Positions 9,901 through 18,090 are shown, counted from the stretch's first letter. The stretch is 64,000 nucleotides of DNA from Tsuneonella flava (GCF_002870965.1 NZ_PHSO01000001.1:62001-126000); one strand, 5' to 3'. Numbers and translations are program-made. The notes: generated from the letters alone by a model not told the origin.

Positions 9901-10430
9901 CAGGTCAGCCAGTTTCCCAGAACCATCGACGAATCGATCGCGCCGACAATGGCGAGTGTGGAGACCCCCATAGTCGGCGCAATGACGCATGGGAGGATGA
10001 CGACCAGCAGCAGAGTGATCGCAAGACGTTGAAAATTAGAAAGTTCGATGCCATCTGCGAACCGTCGGGCCATCGACAATCCGGCCAAAGCCTGCAAGCT
10101 GGCTCCGACCCCCAACACCGAGGCAATCGCAAACACCCGCCAGTTGTCTCCAAGCGCGGTCGAGCTATCGAAGCCATTCGTGGCATTCAGCAGGAAAGAG
10201 CCGAGCCAGATACCGGGCCACAGCCAGCGCCCGCGCATGAGCAAAGCGCAAAGGGCTATGCCCGAAGCGGGCCAGACAATTGTCGCGTAGCCCGGTGGTA
10301 CAGCCAGCGAGATGCCAATATATCCTCCGACGAAATAGGCGATGGCCAAGATCGCGATATCGCGAAAGAGCTTTAGATGGAGACCATCCTGCCAAGTGGG
10401 CGGGTGCTTATCTGTTTGTATCTCAACCAT
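6939..10430 (-). CDS. MASE1-CHASE-PAS hybrid sensor histidine kinase with receiver and Hpt-like tail
   Basis: The 1163-residue kinase sits in the inner membrane. In order it has MASE1 (about 20-230, eight or so helices), a periplasmic CHASE domain (about 245-495), another helix (about 500-520) and PAS/PAC (about 545-655). The HisKA box NMSHEIRTP follows with phospho-acceptor H687, then HATPase (DTGIGIP at 837-843, GGTGLGLPIS at 866-875). A receiver has acceptor D984 (VLMDMQMP), and the Hpt-like tail has H1111 in LLHQIAGVA. All phosphorelay residues are present. CHASE domains sense small molecules; the ligand is unknown. It lies directly upstream of the receiver/barrel/GT2 operon on the same strand and probably controls it. 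GGGAT precedes the ATG. Confidence 0.9.
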   Translation of the reverse strand: MVEIQTDKHPPTWQDGLHLKLFRDIAILAIAYFVGGYIGISLAVPPGYATIVWPASGIALCALLMRGRWLWPGIWLGSFLLNATNGFDSSTALGDNWRVFAIASVLGVGASLQALAGLSMARRFADGIELSNFQRLAITLLLVVILPCVIAPTMGVSTLAIVGAIDSSMVLGNWLTWYFGDLLGVILVLPILLLSNRSPVDVRWQARSLQGASALVAISLAATLLLTFYVWQFLYEREYDQAEANLATMAANTDKALRHRLQIYQRALEGGAAFVTVNGGATPSQWREYTARLDMERAYPGMRGFGLFEEVADDDLPAFKKRFAREFGDRFDVHPRVERKQHFIINRIEPLSKNLAALGLNLAFEEGRREAIALSTTRRDPVLTRPIVLVQDEHKGAGFLLVSPILDEAGQPTGRWVYSPLVAKELLADLTPQQGKDFALKVFHGDKTDPSALLYATDEVADNPKFEFTETISLAGQPFTLRWTSLRAFEKRSFSDAPALALFSGLSITVLLGILLAIFLRREGHVVREVNRATAELAEHNRMLELAEATAHIGHWHLDLVTDQVRWSDEVHRLHGLEPGDTPDLEKAIDFYHPDDRGLVEESLETAMTTREPYSFKARLLTTEGELRHVEVRGRIEADESGELTAVIGVIIDRTDETLMRERLTETIEEARAADKAKSSFLANMSHEIRTPMNGVIGFTELALEEEQVPEQKRRLQMIADSGNAMLRLLNDLLDFAKIEAKQMAIASEPTDLRHMLRSCQRLMEPVADRQALKLTLEIDPAIPARVMIDKMRLQQIVLNLVGNALKFTEEGEVKISASVRHRPADHTDRIFIAVRDTGIGIPKDRLDSIFDKFTQADDTIARRYGGTGLGLPISAELAELMGGELRAESELGKGSTFILSLPLQESEGEIASVPMSPPVQNCSHTARLKILVAEDNPVNQELTMAMVEKCGHDCSLARDGQEAFDAVMQASREGKPFDMVLMDMQMPKMDGLQASRAIRAAGISEGTLPIIAVTANAYSDDIQKCVDAGMQAHLAKPLRMNALSSAIGTWSTRLASEDQPADEPFEEETDLRLRAMFEDRKAAALHAIEVAIGQGSVSDEEKGEIAGLLHQIAGVAAYFGQEELGDDCRTSQHELNATSEEAQVITLLKNIRGRLMPSAPLG

Positions 10431-10979
10431 ACTATCCCAGACATGAGCGATATCTCTCGATGTGTCACGTATACCGAAGGGAGGTTAAGAAGTGCGAAGG
10501 AAGGTTGATCGACATTCCGCACGCATTGACTGGCGAAGCTAGCCAGAGACGACGTGATCGCAAGCGCTGCCTCGCTTCTGAATCGGTAGGGGTTGCTCAT
10601 CATCATCTGGCCTCATCGCCCGAGCCTGTCGGTGTTCGAAGGCCTCCTCATCTCACGTTCGGCTTGGGTGCTGTGTGCGAGAGCTGCCACATCCTGCCCC
10701 AAGGCGTGCCGCACAGGCCCGTAAACCTGAGGTCTAGATATAGTCGCGTTCGGCCTTGGACGGACCGCCGATAAGGTGCGTATCGCTACTGTGCGGCTTT
10801 GCCGAACTGCCGTCTCGTGGGATCATGCAGTATTTCCATTGCCCAAATGATCAACAGCCCGTCACTTGTGGCATCATGTAATACAGCGCGATCTACTGAG
10901 TATTTGCCTCCATTCTCAGCCAATTGATCTCGCAACAATCAAGACACAGTGATTTTCCATTGAGATCGCGCCAAATCGA
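10431..10979. other. Intergenic stretch without a supported gene
   Basis: About 550 bp between the kinase start and the end of the winged-helix regulator. Short open frames exist on both strands, but none has a recognisable domain or convincing start. The right part should contain the kinase promoter. I see no clear RNA gene, terminator or repeat. Confidence 0.5.
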
Positions 10980-11486
10980 TCAACTGGTTCCAGAGGCTTT
11001 TGCATCGAAGTCGATATCGCCTTTGTAAAGGCGGCGCAGTGTTGCAACCATAGCTTCGAACGATTTGTCCAATGCGATATTGGTATTGTCTGTCGGGGAA
11101 ATATAGATCGATTTCCCCCTGGGCTCGCGCATCAGAAAGCCGCTTTCCACCAGATGGCCGACTTTCCGATGAAGTGTGCTGATGGGAAGACCGAGGACTT
11201 CGGAAAGGGCGGAAAGGTCATATAATTTCCCCTGCAACCTTCCTTGAACCACCGTGCGTATAATCAGGCAATCGACTGGGTTGCCCCACATCCCGGTTTC
11301 CATCGCGTAAAAACGATTGAGGCATTCTATGATTTGCGCCTGCACTTCAGCCCGTATGGCTGCGGCTTGTTGCTTGCCTACATCCCGATCACTAACCAAT
11401 TCTCTGCGCTCCTTTTGGATGTCTGCGCCACCCTGAGTTTCCAGTTTGGAAAGGTCGGTGATTGGAAGCAGAGAGCATTTAGTCAC
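10980..11486 (-). CDS. Winged-helix (MarR-like) transcriptional regulator
   Basis: The 168-residue protein has a central winged helix-turn-helix (about residues 75-130): DLSALSEVLGLPISTLHRKV is the HTH, and the wing carries REPRGKSIYISPT. The N-terminal ~70 residues are helical and probably form the dimer interface. It is divergent from the SQR-like operon with only 82 bp between starts, so it most likely regulates that operon and itself. The only cysteines noted, in TKCSLLP and PVDCLII, leave thiol or persulfide sensing possible but unproven. The start is a GTG at 11486 with weak ribosome-binding context, so the true N-terminus could be shorter. Confidence 0.75.
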   Translation of the reverse strand: MTKCSLLPITDLSKLETQGGADIQKERRELVSDRDVGKQQAAAIRAEVQAQIIECLNRFYAMETGMWGNPVDCLIIRTVVQGRLQGKLYDLSALSEVLGLPISTLHRKVGHLVESGFLMREPRGKSIYISPTDNTNIALDKSFEAMVATLRRLYKGDIDFDAKASGTS

Positions 11487-11516
11487 AAACTATCACGGAG
11501 TTCAAACACAGCTGAA

Positions 11517-11536
11517 GGAAGCGCCTGGCGCCTTCC
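11517..11536. promoter_or_regulatory. Candidate operator: near-perfect palindrome in divergent promoter
   Basis: GGAAGCGCC-T-GGCGCCTTCC is an inverted repeat with one unpaired base. It sits between the starts of the winged-helix regulator and the SQR-like gene. Position and symmetry suit a dimeric regulator, but it could also be a chance hairpin. Confidence 0.4.
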
Positions 11537-11568
11537 AATTGGCGTCTGGGAATAGGAAGCGGGGCATC

Positions 11569-12759
11569 ATGCCAAAACATATACTCGTGGTAGGCGGCGG
11601 CATTGGCGGAACAATGACGGCAAACGGCATTGTTAGCAAATTGTATCCGGAGGTTGCGTCCGGAAAGGTCAAGGTGACCCTGCTGTCGGACAGCCCATGG
11701 CACTACTACAAACCGGCATTCATGTATGTCGCCTTCGATATGTTTTTTGAGGGCGAACTGCGCCGTAAACAGCAGGGGTTGTTGCGTCCGGAAATCACCT
11801 TCCAGGTCGATAAGGTGATGTCCTTTGATTTTGCCAATTCGAGCGTGAAGACTGCGAGCGGCAAGACGATCGGATACGACTATATCGTGGTTTCGACCGG
11901 ATGTGTGCCCGCGCCGGAGCGGATTGAGGGGCTCAAAGAAGCCGGTGACTACTTCTACCAATATGACCCCGCGCGCCAGCTTTCGGAAAAGCTGCGTACG
12001 CTGGAAAAGGGGCGTGTGTTCATTACCGTAAACTTCCCCGAAACACCCAACGTGCCGCACCAATGTGGGATTGCGCCGATGGAAACCACCCTGATGCTCG
12101 ACGAGTATTTGCGCCGCAAGGGTGTGCGCGATCAGGTGGAAATCGTCTATACCTATCCGACGGTGTCGCAGCTGTTACGCAATTGCCTGTTCCTTCAGGA
12201 AGAAGTCTGCAACGTTCTGCCGCCCATCTTTGAAGAGCGCGGGATCAAATATGAACGTGGCTTTACTCTGGCCAAGGTGGACGCTGAACGAAAGGTCGCG
12301 ATCTCAGCAGAAGGTGAGGAGCAGGATTTCGATATCCTTATGTCCACTCCACCGATCCGCGCTGTGGATGCCGTGTTGCAGAGCGGCGTCTCGCAAGCAC
12401 CCAACAACGAGGGGTGGTTGCCAACGAACCGTGATACTCTTCAGCTTGAAGGATATCCTAACGCATATGTCATGGGTGATACGGTCGACCTTCCGATCTC
12501 CAAGGCCGGCGGATCGTGCCACAATCAATCTCCGGTTATCGCGAACAACATTGCAGGCGACATCCGACTGGGGAGGACCATCGACGTCTATGACGGCAAG
12601 GTTCAGGCGATCGCTCAGATGGGCCTGAATGCGGGTATGCCGCTTTGGTACGACTATGATGAGGACGTACACCCTACGCCTCCGACAAAGGTCGGCGGTC
12701 TTATGCGCAAGGCCTTTAACCGCGGGATATATTGGTCTGTCGCGCGCGGTATCGTCTAA
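11569..12759 (+). CDS. SQR-like FAD-dependent oxidoreductase
   Basis: A 396-residue flavoprotein of the sulfide:quinone oxidoreductase-like group. The N-terminal Rossmann motif is VGGGIGG (about 8-14). A second FAD-contact segment reads VMGDTVDLP (about 301-309). Cysteines lie at C112, C166 (HQCGIAP, at the place of a redox Cys in SQR), C206, C214 and C317 (GGSCHNQSP). Family members oxidise sulfide or related sulfur species and pass electrons to quinone at the membrane; substrate here is not proven. The ATG at 11569 follows AGGAAG at a good distance; the frame is open further upstream, but the Rossmann fold starts here. First gene of a three-gene operon with DUF1641 and IscU-like genes. Confidence 0.82.
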   Translation: MPKHILVVGGGIGGTMTANGIVSKLYPEVASGKVKVTLLSDSPWHYYKPAFMYVAFDMFFEGELRRKQQGLLRPEITFQVDKVMSFDFANSSVKTASGKTIGYDYIVVSTGCVPAPERIEGLKEAGDYFYQYDPARQLSEKLRTLEKGRVFITVNFPETPNVPHQCGIAPMETTLMLDEYLRRKGVRDQVEIVYTYPTVSQLLRNCLFLQEEVCNVLPPIFEERGIKYERGFTLAKVDAERKVAISAEGEEQDFDILMSTPPIRAVDAVLQSGVSQAPNNEGWLPTNRDTLQLEGYPNAYVMGDTVDLPISKAGGSCHNQSPVIANNIAGDIRLGRTIDVYDGKVQAIAQMGLNAGMPLWYDYDEDVHPTPPTKVGGLMRKAFNRGIYWSVARGIV

Positions 12760-12788
12760 AACCCCAAAACTTCAAAAGGGAGGCCAGA

Positions 12789-13220
12789 ATGGCAAATCCT
12801 ACCAACACCGCAGCGGGCGGACCGCTGATCGAACGGCTTAACCAAGAGAGTGCATTTGCCGATAAGGCGACGGAAGCGGGGTTGATTGACCTTGCAAACA
12901 AAGTGGCGCCCCTCATTCAGGGCCGTCGCTTCCACAACGTTGTCGATTTGCTCTCACTTGTTGCCGACGGTGTCGATATGGCCGATGATGCCATGATCCA
13001 AAAGATGATGTCTGGCTATGAGGACCTGGTTAGCAACGCGTGGATGCTTTCCAATGCGGTCCGCTATGCGACCAACGAGGCTGGGCAGCAGCCGGTGCCA
13101 TCCCGCATGGGGTTGCTACGTGCAGCAGGGGATGAGGATGTACGTCGAGGGTTGCATTTCATGATCCAATTCCTGGCCGTGCTTGGGCGACAGACCGCAC
13201 ATGGTGCAGTAGAAGACTGA
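12789..13220 (+). CDS. DUF1641-family protein
   Basis: A 143-residue soluble, mostly helical protein with no cysteine. The C-terminal RGLHFMIQFLAVLG is the DUF1641 hallmark. The family is found beside flavin oxidoreductases and formate dehydrogenases and is thought to be an accessory or adaptor subunit; its biochemical role is unknown. GGGAGG precedes the ATG at 12789. It lies 29 bp after the SQR-like gene and 2 bp before the IscU-like gene, so it is co-transcribed with both. A complex with the SQR-like flavoprotein is a reasonable inference. Confidence 0.78.
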   Translation: MANPTNTAAGGPLIERLNQESAFADKATEAGLIDLANKVAPLIQGRRFHNVVDLLSLVADGVDMADDAMIQKMMSGYEDLVSNAWMLSNAVRYATNEAGQQPVPSRMGLLRAAGDEDVRRGLHFMIQFLAVLGRQTAHGAVED

Positions 13221-13222
13221 AT

Positions 13223-13663
13223 ATGCCCTCCGCTTCCGGGGCTCTCGCCAGACTCTATCAGCCGCGCATCCGGGAGCATGCCGCCCGGGTGCGGGGGGAT
13301 AAGCGGCTCGAACGCCCCGATGTGACCGTGACCTGCCGCAGCCCTGTTTGCGGCAGCGCGATCACATTGGACTTGCTCATCCATGATGGGGCCTTGACCG
13401 CAATCGGTTGGAAGGGGCGAGCTTGCACCCTCGGAATGGCATCGTTGGGGATCGTTGTCCGCTCGGCCAGCGGACAAACAAAATGTCAGATTGCAGAGGT
13501 GGGGCGCAGGCTTTCAGGCCTGTTAAGGGGAGAAGAAACAGAGTTTCCTGAGGCTTGGGCCGAGCTATCGATCTTCTGCGCGGCACGAGAATATCCGACG
13601 CGATTTGGCTCTATCGTGCTTCCATTCGACGCGATCGCAGAAGGCTTTGCAAAGGCCAGATAG
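13223..13663 (+). CDS. IscU/SufU-like iron-sulfur scaffold-type protein
   Basis: 146 residues of NifU-N/IscU type. C43 (SPVCGS), C68 (ACTLGMAS) and C119 (IFCAAREYPTR) match the three cysteine ligands of IscU/SufU; C38 is an extra one. The Asp that usually follows the first cysteine (CGD) is Ser here. Scaffold proteins assemble Fe-S clusters or accept persulfide from a desulfurase. No desulfurase or isc/suf gene lies nearby. Instead the gene is the third of the SQR-like/DUF1641 operon, 2 bp from its neighbour. A dedicated sulfur-acceptor role, rather than general Fe-S assembly, is my inference. Confidence 0.8.
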   Translation: MPSASGALARLYQPRIREHAARVRGDKRLERPDVTVTCRSPVCGSAITLDLLIHDGALTAIGWKGRACTLGMASLGIVVRSASGQTKCQIAEVGRRLSGLLRGEETEFPEAWAELSIFCAAREYPTRFGSIVLPFDAIAEGFAKAR

Positions 13664-13872
13664 TTGTAGGCTCAGGACCCATTACTGGCGTCAGTGGTGA
13701 TCCTGAAGAATCGCGAGACGATAGTCCCCTTTCAACATTTAGGAACCTGAAACCAGACAGTCTTCTGCCTGCCCAAAAGCCGACGGGTGACAACTGTTGA
13801 AAGCTGCAATTGTGCCTTTGGAGGAGGAGCCCGGAGCGAAACCAGGCCCCACCCGTGATCGACCAACCGGTA

Positions 13873-16164
13873 CTAGAATTCTCCGATCACTCCAACACGC
13901 GCAGTGGTGCTCTTGCCGCCTGCGTAGGAGACTCCGGCGGTAAACGCGAAGGGCTCTTCGGTGTTGGCCCTTGCCGCGATCGAGGCGCCGAAGGCCGCCT
14001 GGCCGCGATAGATCGAAGTGTTCGCGGTATAGCTGACCCGGCCCGGTGCCGAGGGCATGGGCGCCGCCGTCAGCGCGGCCGAAGCAGCGATCCCGCGATT
14101 GGTCGCGGTCCGCTCGCTCGCTGCCATTTCGTACAGATCGAAGACACTGCCCTCGAGCGAGGACAGGCGCGTATCCATCCCGTCGAACCTGCTGAGGTCG
14201 AGGGTGGTCGTGCCCAGATTGCCCTGTGCATCGGTGGTGACGAGCGAGACCGGGCCGGACTGGCGGGCATTGCTTTCGGCGGACGCAATCCCGGCGAAGG
14301 TGTAGGTGCTCTCGCCAGAACCGATCGCGACCTGCCCCGCCTGTGTTGCGACCGCCCCGTTGCCGATAGCCACCGCGCCGGTGCCGGTCGCGCTGGCACC
14401 GTTGCCGAGCGCGATGGCGCTTTCGCCGATGGCCGAGCTTTCATTGCCCAGCGCCACTGCCCCGGTGCCAGTCGCGGTGTTGTTCGCGCCGAGCGCCACC
14501 GCGCCGGTGCCGGTGGCAACATTGGGATCGCCGATTGCGACCGCACCGTCTCCAGAAGCGATATTGCCCGCGCCGATAGACACGGCCTGGCCGTCCTGCG
14601 CTTGCGCCTGGTAACCGATCGCGACCGAGCGTTCGCCGCTGGCACTGGCACCCGATCCCATGGCGAGCGCATCCTTGCCCGTGGCAGTGGCGCCGGGGCC
14701 GGTGGAGTTGCTTTCGAAGAAGGCGAGCTCGGCGGCATTTGCGTCGGCCATCTTCTGTGCAGCCTGAGCCTCGTTGCGGGCCAGATCGGCGGCGCTCTGT
14801 GCCTTCACCGCTTTCTCGAATGCTGCGTCGGCGGCGTCCTGCGCCTCGGCCACGCCGACCGTGGCGTTGTCGGCCGCAAGCTGAGCGGCGCGCGCTTCCT
14901 CCCGGGCAGCATCCGCCGTGCTCTGCGCATTGGCAGCGTTCTGAAACGCCTCGTCGGCGCGGGTCTGCGCGGCATTCGCTTCGGTGCGCGCGAGATCGGC
15001 TGTGCTCTGCGCAGCGGCGGCAGCATTGGCGTTCGCGGCAATCTGCGTGTCCTGCACGTCGTTCTCTGCCAGCGCCTGATCGGCACTGTCGTGCGCGCTT
15101 TGTGCATTGGCGAGGGCCGTGTTGGCCGTGCCTTGCGCCGCATCGGCAGCCTCCTGCGCGTTTGCAGCGGCGGTGGCGTTGTCCGCGATCTGCGTGTCCT
15201 GCGCGTCGTTTTCGGCCAGCGCCTGATCAGCACTGTCCTGCGCGTTCGCGGCGTTGGTGAGGGCCGTGTCCGCCGCGTCCTGCGCGGCCTCGGCGGTAGT
15301 TTGCGCGGTCCCGGCACTTGTGAGCGCTTGGTCCGCCGTGTCCTGCGCCGCTTCGGCCGTTTCCTGTGCCGTCGCGGCGTCGGAAAGCGCCTGGTCCGCC
15401 GTATCCTGAGCGGCATTCGCAGATGACTGCGCCGTCGCAGCAGCGGTGGCCACGGTATTCAGCTGGCCCACGGTCACGGCGTCGCTGGCGTTTACGCCGT
15501 CTGCCAGATTAACGATCCGGCGGGTGATCGCGGCATCGTCGGCATCGATATCGCCGTCTCCATCGGTGTCTACCGTGCCCGCTCTCGCGCCCAGCGAGAT
15601 AGTGTCGTTCTCAGTCGCTAGCGAACGGAAGCCGAGCGCCACAGCGCCGGTGACGTTTTCCTGCACCTCTGAAAACGTGCCCAGAGCGACGGAACCGGAA
15701 GCGCCGTCGGCGGCGTAGGCTTCATGACCGAGCGCTACGCTATACATGGCGTCTGCATAGCTGTGTTGACCTGTGGCGGTACTGTAATCGCCGCGTGCTC
15801 TGCTGAGCTGGCCTGTCGCGGTGCTGTAATCACCGAATGCCCAGGTGTTCCGGCCCGTGGCGGTGCTGTATGCCCCCCTTGCGTCGGCCCATTGACCCAA
15901 GGCGGTGCTGTAATCACCGGTTGCTCCAGCGCTTTCGCCTAAGGCGGTGCTGTCAAGCCCACTTGCCTCGCTCCGGTCGCCTATGGCGGTGCTGTCACGC
16001 CCACTTGCCTCGCTGTCCACACCGCATTCAGTCGACCCCGGTCCCGAGCCAATGTTGCACTCTGGGGTAGTATCGGCAGATGCGGGGGCGGCGATGATCG
16101 CCAGAATCGTCACGCTGGTGCCGGCAAGGAGGGTGCGGGAGAGTTTCTGGAAGGTGTTCGACAT
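13873..16164 (-). CDS. Trimeric autotransporter adhesin (YadA-like)
   Basis: 763 residues, secreted by the type V route and trimeric at the cell surface. A signal peptide covers about 1-31 (ending PASADT). YadA head repeats of the AxGxxSxAxG type follow (about 45-200). A neck reads NLADGVNASDAVTVGQLN, preceded by an Asp-rich DTDGDGDIDADD segment that could bind calcium. An Ala/Gln/Asp-rich coiled coil spans about 240-475, then a second head-repeat block (about 480-620). The C-terminal YadA anchor (about 680-763) ends in RVGVIGEF. All parts of a working adhesin are present. The divergent LytTR regulator and a small exported-type protein lie next to it. Confidence 0.9.
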   Translation of the reverse strand: MSNTFQKLSRTLLAGTSVTILAIIAAPASADTTPECNIGSGPGSTECGVDSEASGRDSTAIGDRSEASGLDSTALGESAGATGDYSTALGQWADARGAYSTATGRNTWAFGDYSTATGQLSRARGDYSTATGQHSYADAMYSVALGHEAYAADGASGSVALGTFSEVQENVTGAVALGFRSLATENDTISLGARAGTVDTDGDGDIDADDAAITRRIVNLADGVNASDAVTVGQLNTVATAAATAQSSANAAQDTADQALSDAATAQETAEAAQDTADQALTSAGTAQTTAEAAQDAADTALTNAANAQDSADQALAENDAQDTQIADNATAAANAQEAADAAQGTANTALANAQSAHDSADQALAENDVQDTQIAANANAAAAAQSTADLARTEANAAQTRADEAFQNAANAQSTADAAREEARAAQLAADNATVGVAEAQDAADAAFEKAVKAQSAADLARNEAQAAQKMADANAAELAFFESNSTGPGATATGKDALAMGSGASASGERSVAIGYQAQAQDGQAVSIGAGNIASGDGAVAIGDPNVATGTGAVALGANNTATGTGAVALGNESSAIGESAIALGNGASATGTGAVAIGNGAVATQAGQVAIGSGESTYTFAGIASAESNARQSGPVSLVTTDAQGNLGTTTLDLSRFDGMDTRLSSLEGSVFDLYEMAASERTATNRGIAASAALTAAPMPSAPGRVSYTANTSIYRGQAAFGASIAARANTEEPFAFTAGVSYAGGKSTTARVGVIGEF
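14740..15440. repeat. Internal coding repeats of the adhesin coiled coil
   Basis: This stretch encodes repeating units such as AQDTADQAL, AQETAEAAQD and DSADQALAEND. The nucleotide units are similar enough that slippage or recombination could change stalk length. Limits are approximate. Confidence 0.6.
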
Positions 16165-16207
16165 GGGTTTTCTCCGGATGGTACAAAGCAGGTAAGCAGT
16201 CGCGCGG

Positions 16208-16582
16208 TCAGGACGGCCGAAGGTGCGTATCGATGCGCAGAGGACCGTTGCTGCCGCCGGTGACGGGCAGCCGATGGAGATGCGCGACGGTTTCGAACCC
16301 CGGCACCTTGGCCGCGGCGATCGCGCGCTCTTCCATCAGGATGTGGGTGGGTTCGGCGGACAGGCTGGGGAAATGGAGGCTCGCCACGGCGGTCGCGTTG
16401 CGCTCCGCCATGCCGAGACCGGGGGCCTTGCCGGGCCAGCGCGTCGAGAAGTCCGTGCCTACCAGCAGGATCGCGCCGTCGAGAATGAAGGCCGGTACCA
16501 GCGCGTTCGCGCATACGGGCAGCGTGATCGCAGCAGCCAACGACAACAGGCGCGCACCAGAGCACAGGTTTGAAGCAATCAC
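16208..16582 (-). CDS. Hypothetical small exported protein
   Basis: I do not recognise a family. From the GTG at 16582 the 124-residue product begins with a plausible signal peptide ending at PVCANA (about residue 27). AFILDGAILLVGTDFSTRW and a mixed C-terminal region follow. The frame is open to a TTG at 16699, but that N-terminus is low quality. The gene is 43 bp upstream of the adhesin on the same strand, so it may be co-transcribed and aid it. Other frames here are also open, so the call is tentative. Confidence 0.38.
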   Translation of the reverse strand: MIASNLCSGARLLSLAAAITLPVCANALVPAFILDGAILLVGTDFSTRWPGKAPGLGMAERNATAVASLHFPSLSAEPTHILMEERAIAAAKVPGFETVAHLHRLPVTGGSNGPLRIDTHLRPS

Positions 16583-16895
16583 GGCGCGCCCCGAACGTCT
16601 TACCCAATCAGATCTGGAGGCATTCGGAAACTTGGTTTCAAGCCGCCCGAATTCCGCTCCCCGGAGCCATTTCGGCCCCTGTTCGGACTGAGACTGCAAA
16701 GCCGCTGCGCGTCGCGCAACAAGCGGCTGCCGAGTTGCAACAGCGGATGCTGAACTGCAGAATTAAGCGAATTCTAACGCGGTAAACGCAGTGGTCGGGA
16801 CATTGGCGGCGCGAAGGTGCTTCCCATCGGCGCGCCAGATTTTACAAGATGGATTTCGCAATCTTTCGTTCCATCCGAATTCGCAGGCAAGATTG

Positions 16896-17873
16896 ATGGG
16901 TTTCGAACATCGCTATCCGAAAGTGGAAATGCACGCCGAAGCGCATCCGCGGCTCGGCGGTGGGGTCGCTGTGTGGAAATTCGATGCCCTTCCCGACATG
17001 CTCGGCCCCGATTGCTGGGCGGTGGTGGCGGCCCGCCTGCTCCTGTCGCAGCCGTTCGAGCCGGGTCTTGCCGCGGTCCTTGAATTCATCGGGCGCTCGG
17101 CGCGCGCCGACAGGGCCTGGGTGCTCCGTTTCAACCAGGATCTCACTACGATGCGAAACACCAACGAATGGTGCGCCAGCGGGATCACTTCGCATGTCGA
17201 GGATCTGCAGGACGTGCCCGTCACCATGATCGGCGACATGCTGCTGCCACTCAGGGAGGGGCAGACCTTGGCGATCAACGATGTCGAATTGCTCGGGCGC
17301 GGGATGCGCTCGATGCAGCGCGAGTTCCGCTTGCAGGGCATTCGCAGCACGCTGACGGTGCCGGTGATGGCGGAAGAAGGGCTGGTCGCCTGCATCGGTC
17401 TCGACTGCAATCGTCAGCAACGCGACTGGACGGAAAGCGAAGTGCACGCCCTCACCCAGATTGCGGCGCTGATCGGCGTCAGCCGGATCGAAGGGGCACC
17501 GCTTACGCGCGAGCGAACCGCCCCGGCAAGCAGTGCCTCCGCGCGGCTTTACCTGCGCAGCGGACATTCGGCGCGCGGCGTGGATCCCGAGGAAATCTGC
17601 GCGGTCGAGGCCGACGGCAGCGGGACGACAATCCTGCTGGCGAGCGGGGAGACCGTGCCAGACGATCGTCCGTTACGCTGGTGGCATTCGGTTCTGCCCG
17701 AACAGATGTTCCTGCGGACCCATCGCTCCGCGATTGCCAATCTGCGCAAGGTGGAGCGTTTTCAGCGTCGTTCCCGGGGGCAAGACCCCGAGCTGATCCT
17801 CAAAGGGAGCGAACGGCCCACGCCCGTCGCGCGCAGTCAGGTGCCCGAAGTTCGTCGCCGACTGGGAATGTAG
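16896..17873 (+). CDS. GAF-LytTR transcriptional regulator
   Basis: 325 residues in two parts. A GAF sensor domain covers about 55-205 (VLEFIGRSARADRAWVLRFN; STLTVPVMAEEGLVACIGLD). A LytTR DNA-binding domain covers about 225-320 (EEICAVEADGSGTTILL; RTHRSAIANLRKVERF). There is no receiver domain, so the signal is probably a small ligand bound by GAF rather than a phosphate. I start at the ATG at 16896; the frame is open to a GTG at 16791. The gene is divergent from the adhesin and small exported gene and is the likely regulator of them. Confidence 0.78.
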   Translation: MGFEHRYPKVEMHAEAHPRLGGGVAVWKFDALPDMLGPDCWAVVAARLLLSQPFEPGLAAVLEFIGRSARADRAWVLRFNQDLTTMRNTNEWCASGITSHVEDLQDVPVTMIGDMLLPLREGQTLAINDVELLGRGMRSMQREFRLQGIRSTLTVPVMAEEGLVACIGLDCNRQQRDWTESEVHALTQIAALIGVSRIEGAPLTRERTAPASSASARLYLRSGHSARGVDPEEICAVEADGSGTTILLASGETVPDDRPLRWWHSVLPEQMFLRTHRSAIANLRKVERFQRRSRGQDPELILKGSERPTPVARSQVPEVRRRLGM

Positions 17874-18090
17874 AGATCATCGAGGATGGAAGTAGACTCA
17901 GGGCCAATTCAGCAGAAGCAGTTGGTGAAGCTGCATCGGCAGTCAGTATCGTGTACTGCGAACCGCATAACGAAGTTAGCGAACCGCGCCTTTAGGCGAA
18001 GGCTGATCTCGCACCAGAGCATCATCGACTACGTCAAACATGGCCTCTCGCAGTCTCGGTGACCTTCGCAACAACGACACCGAGCAAGCC
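17874..18090. other. Intergenic stretch after the LytTR gene
   Basis: No supported gene. Open frames are short and without recognisable motifs. It leads into decayed integrase sequence, so it may be degraded mobile DNA. Confidence 0.4.

Noticed and set aside
13810-15426. 538-codon plus-strand open frame opposite the adhesin
   Set aside because: Its Gly/Arg-rich repeats are the mirror of the adhesin's repeat-rich coiled coil.
17168-17995. Second plus-strand frame overlapping the LytTR gene
   Set aside because: Arg-rich out-of-frame shadow without domain; the LytTR and GAF motifs lie in the other frame.
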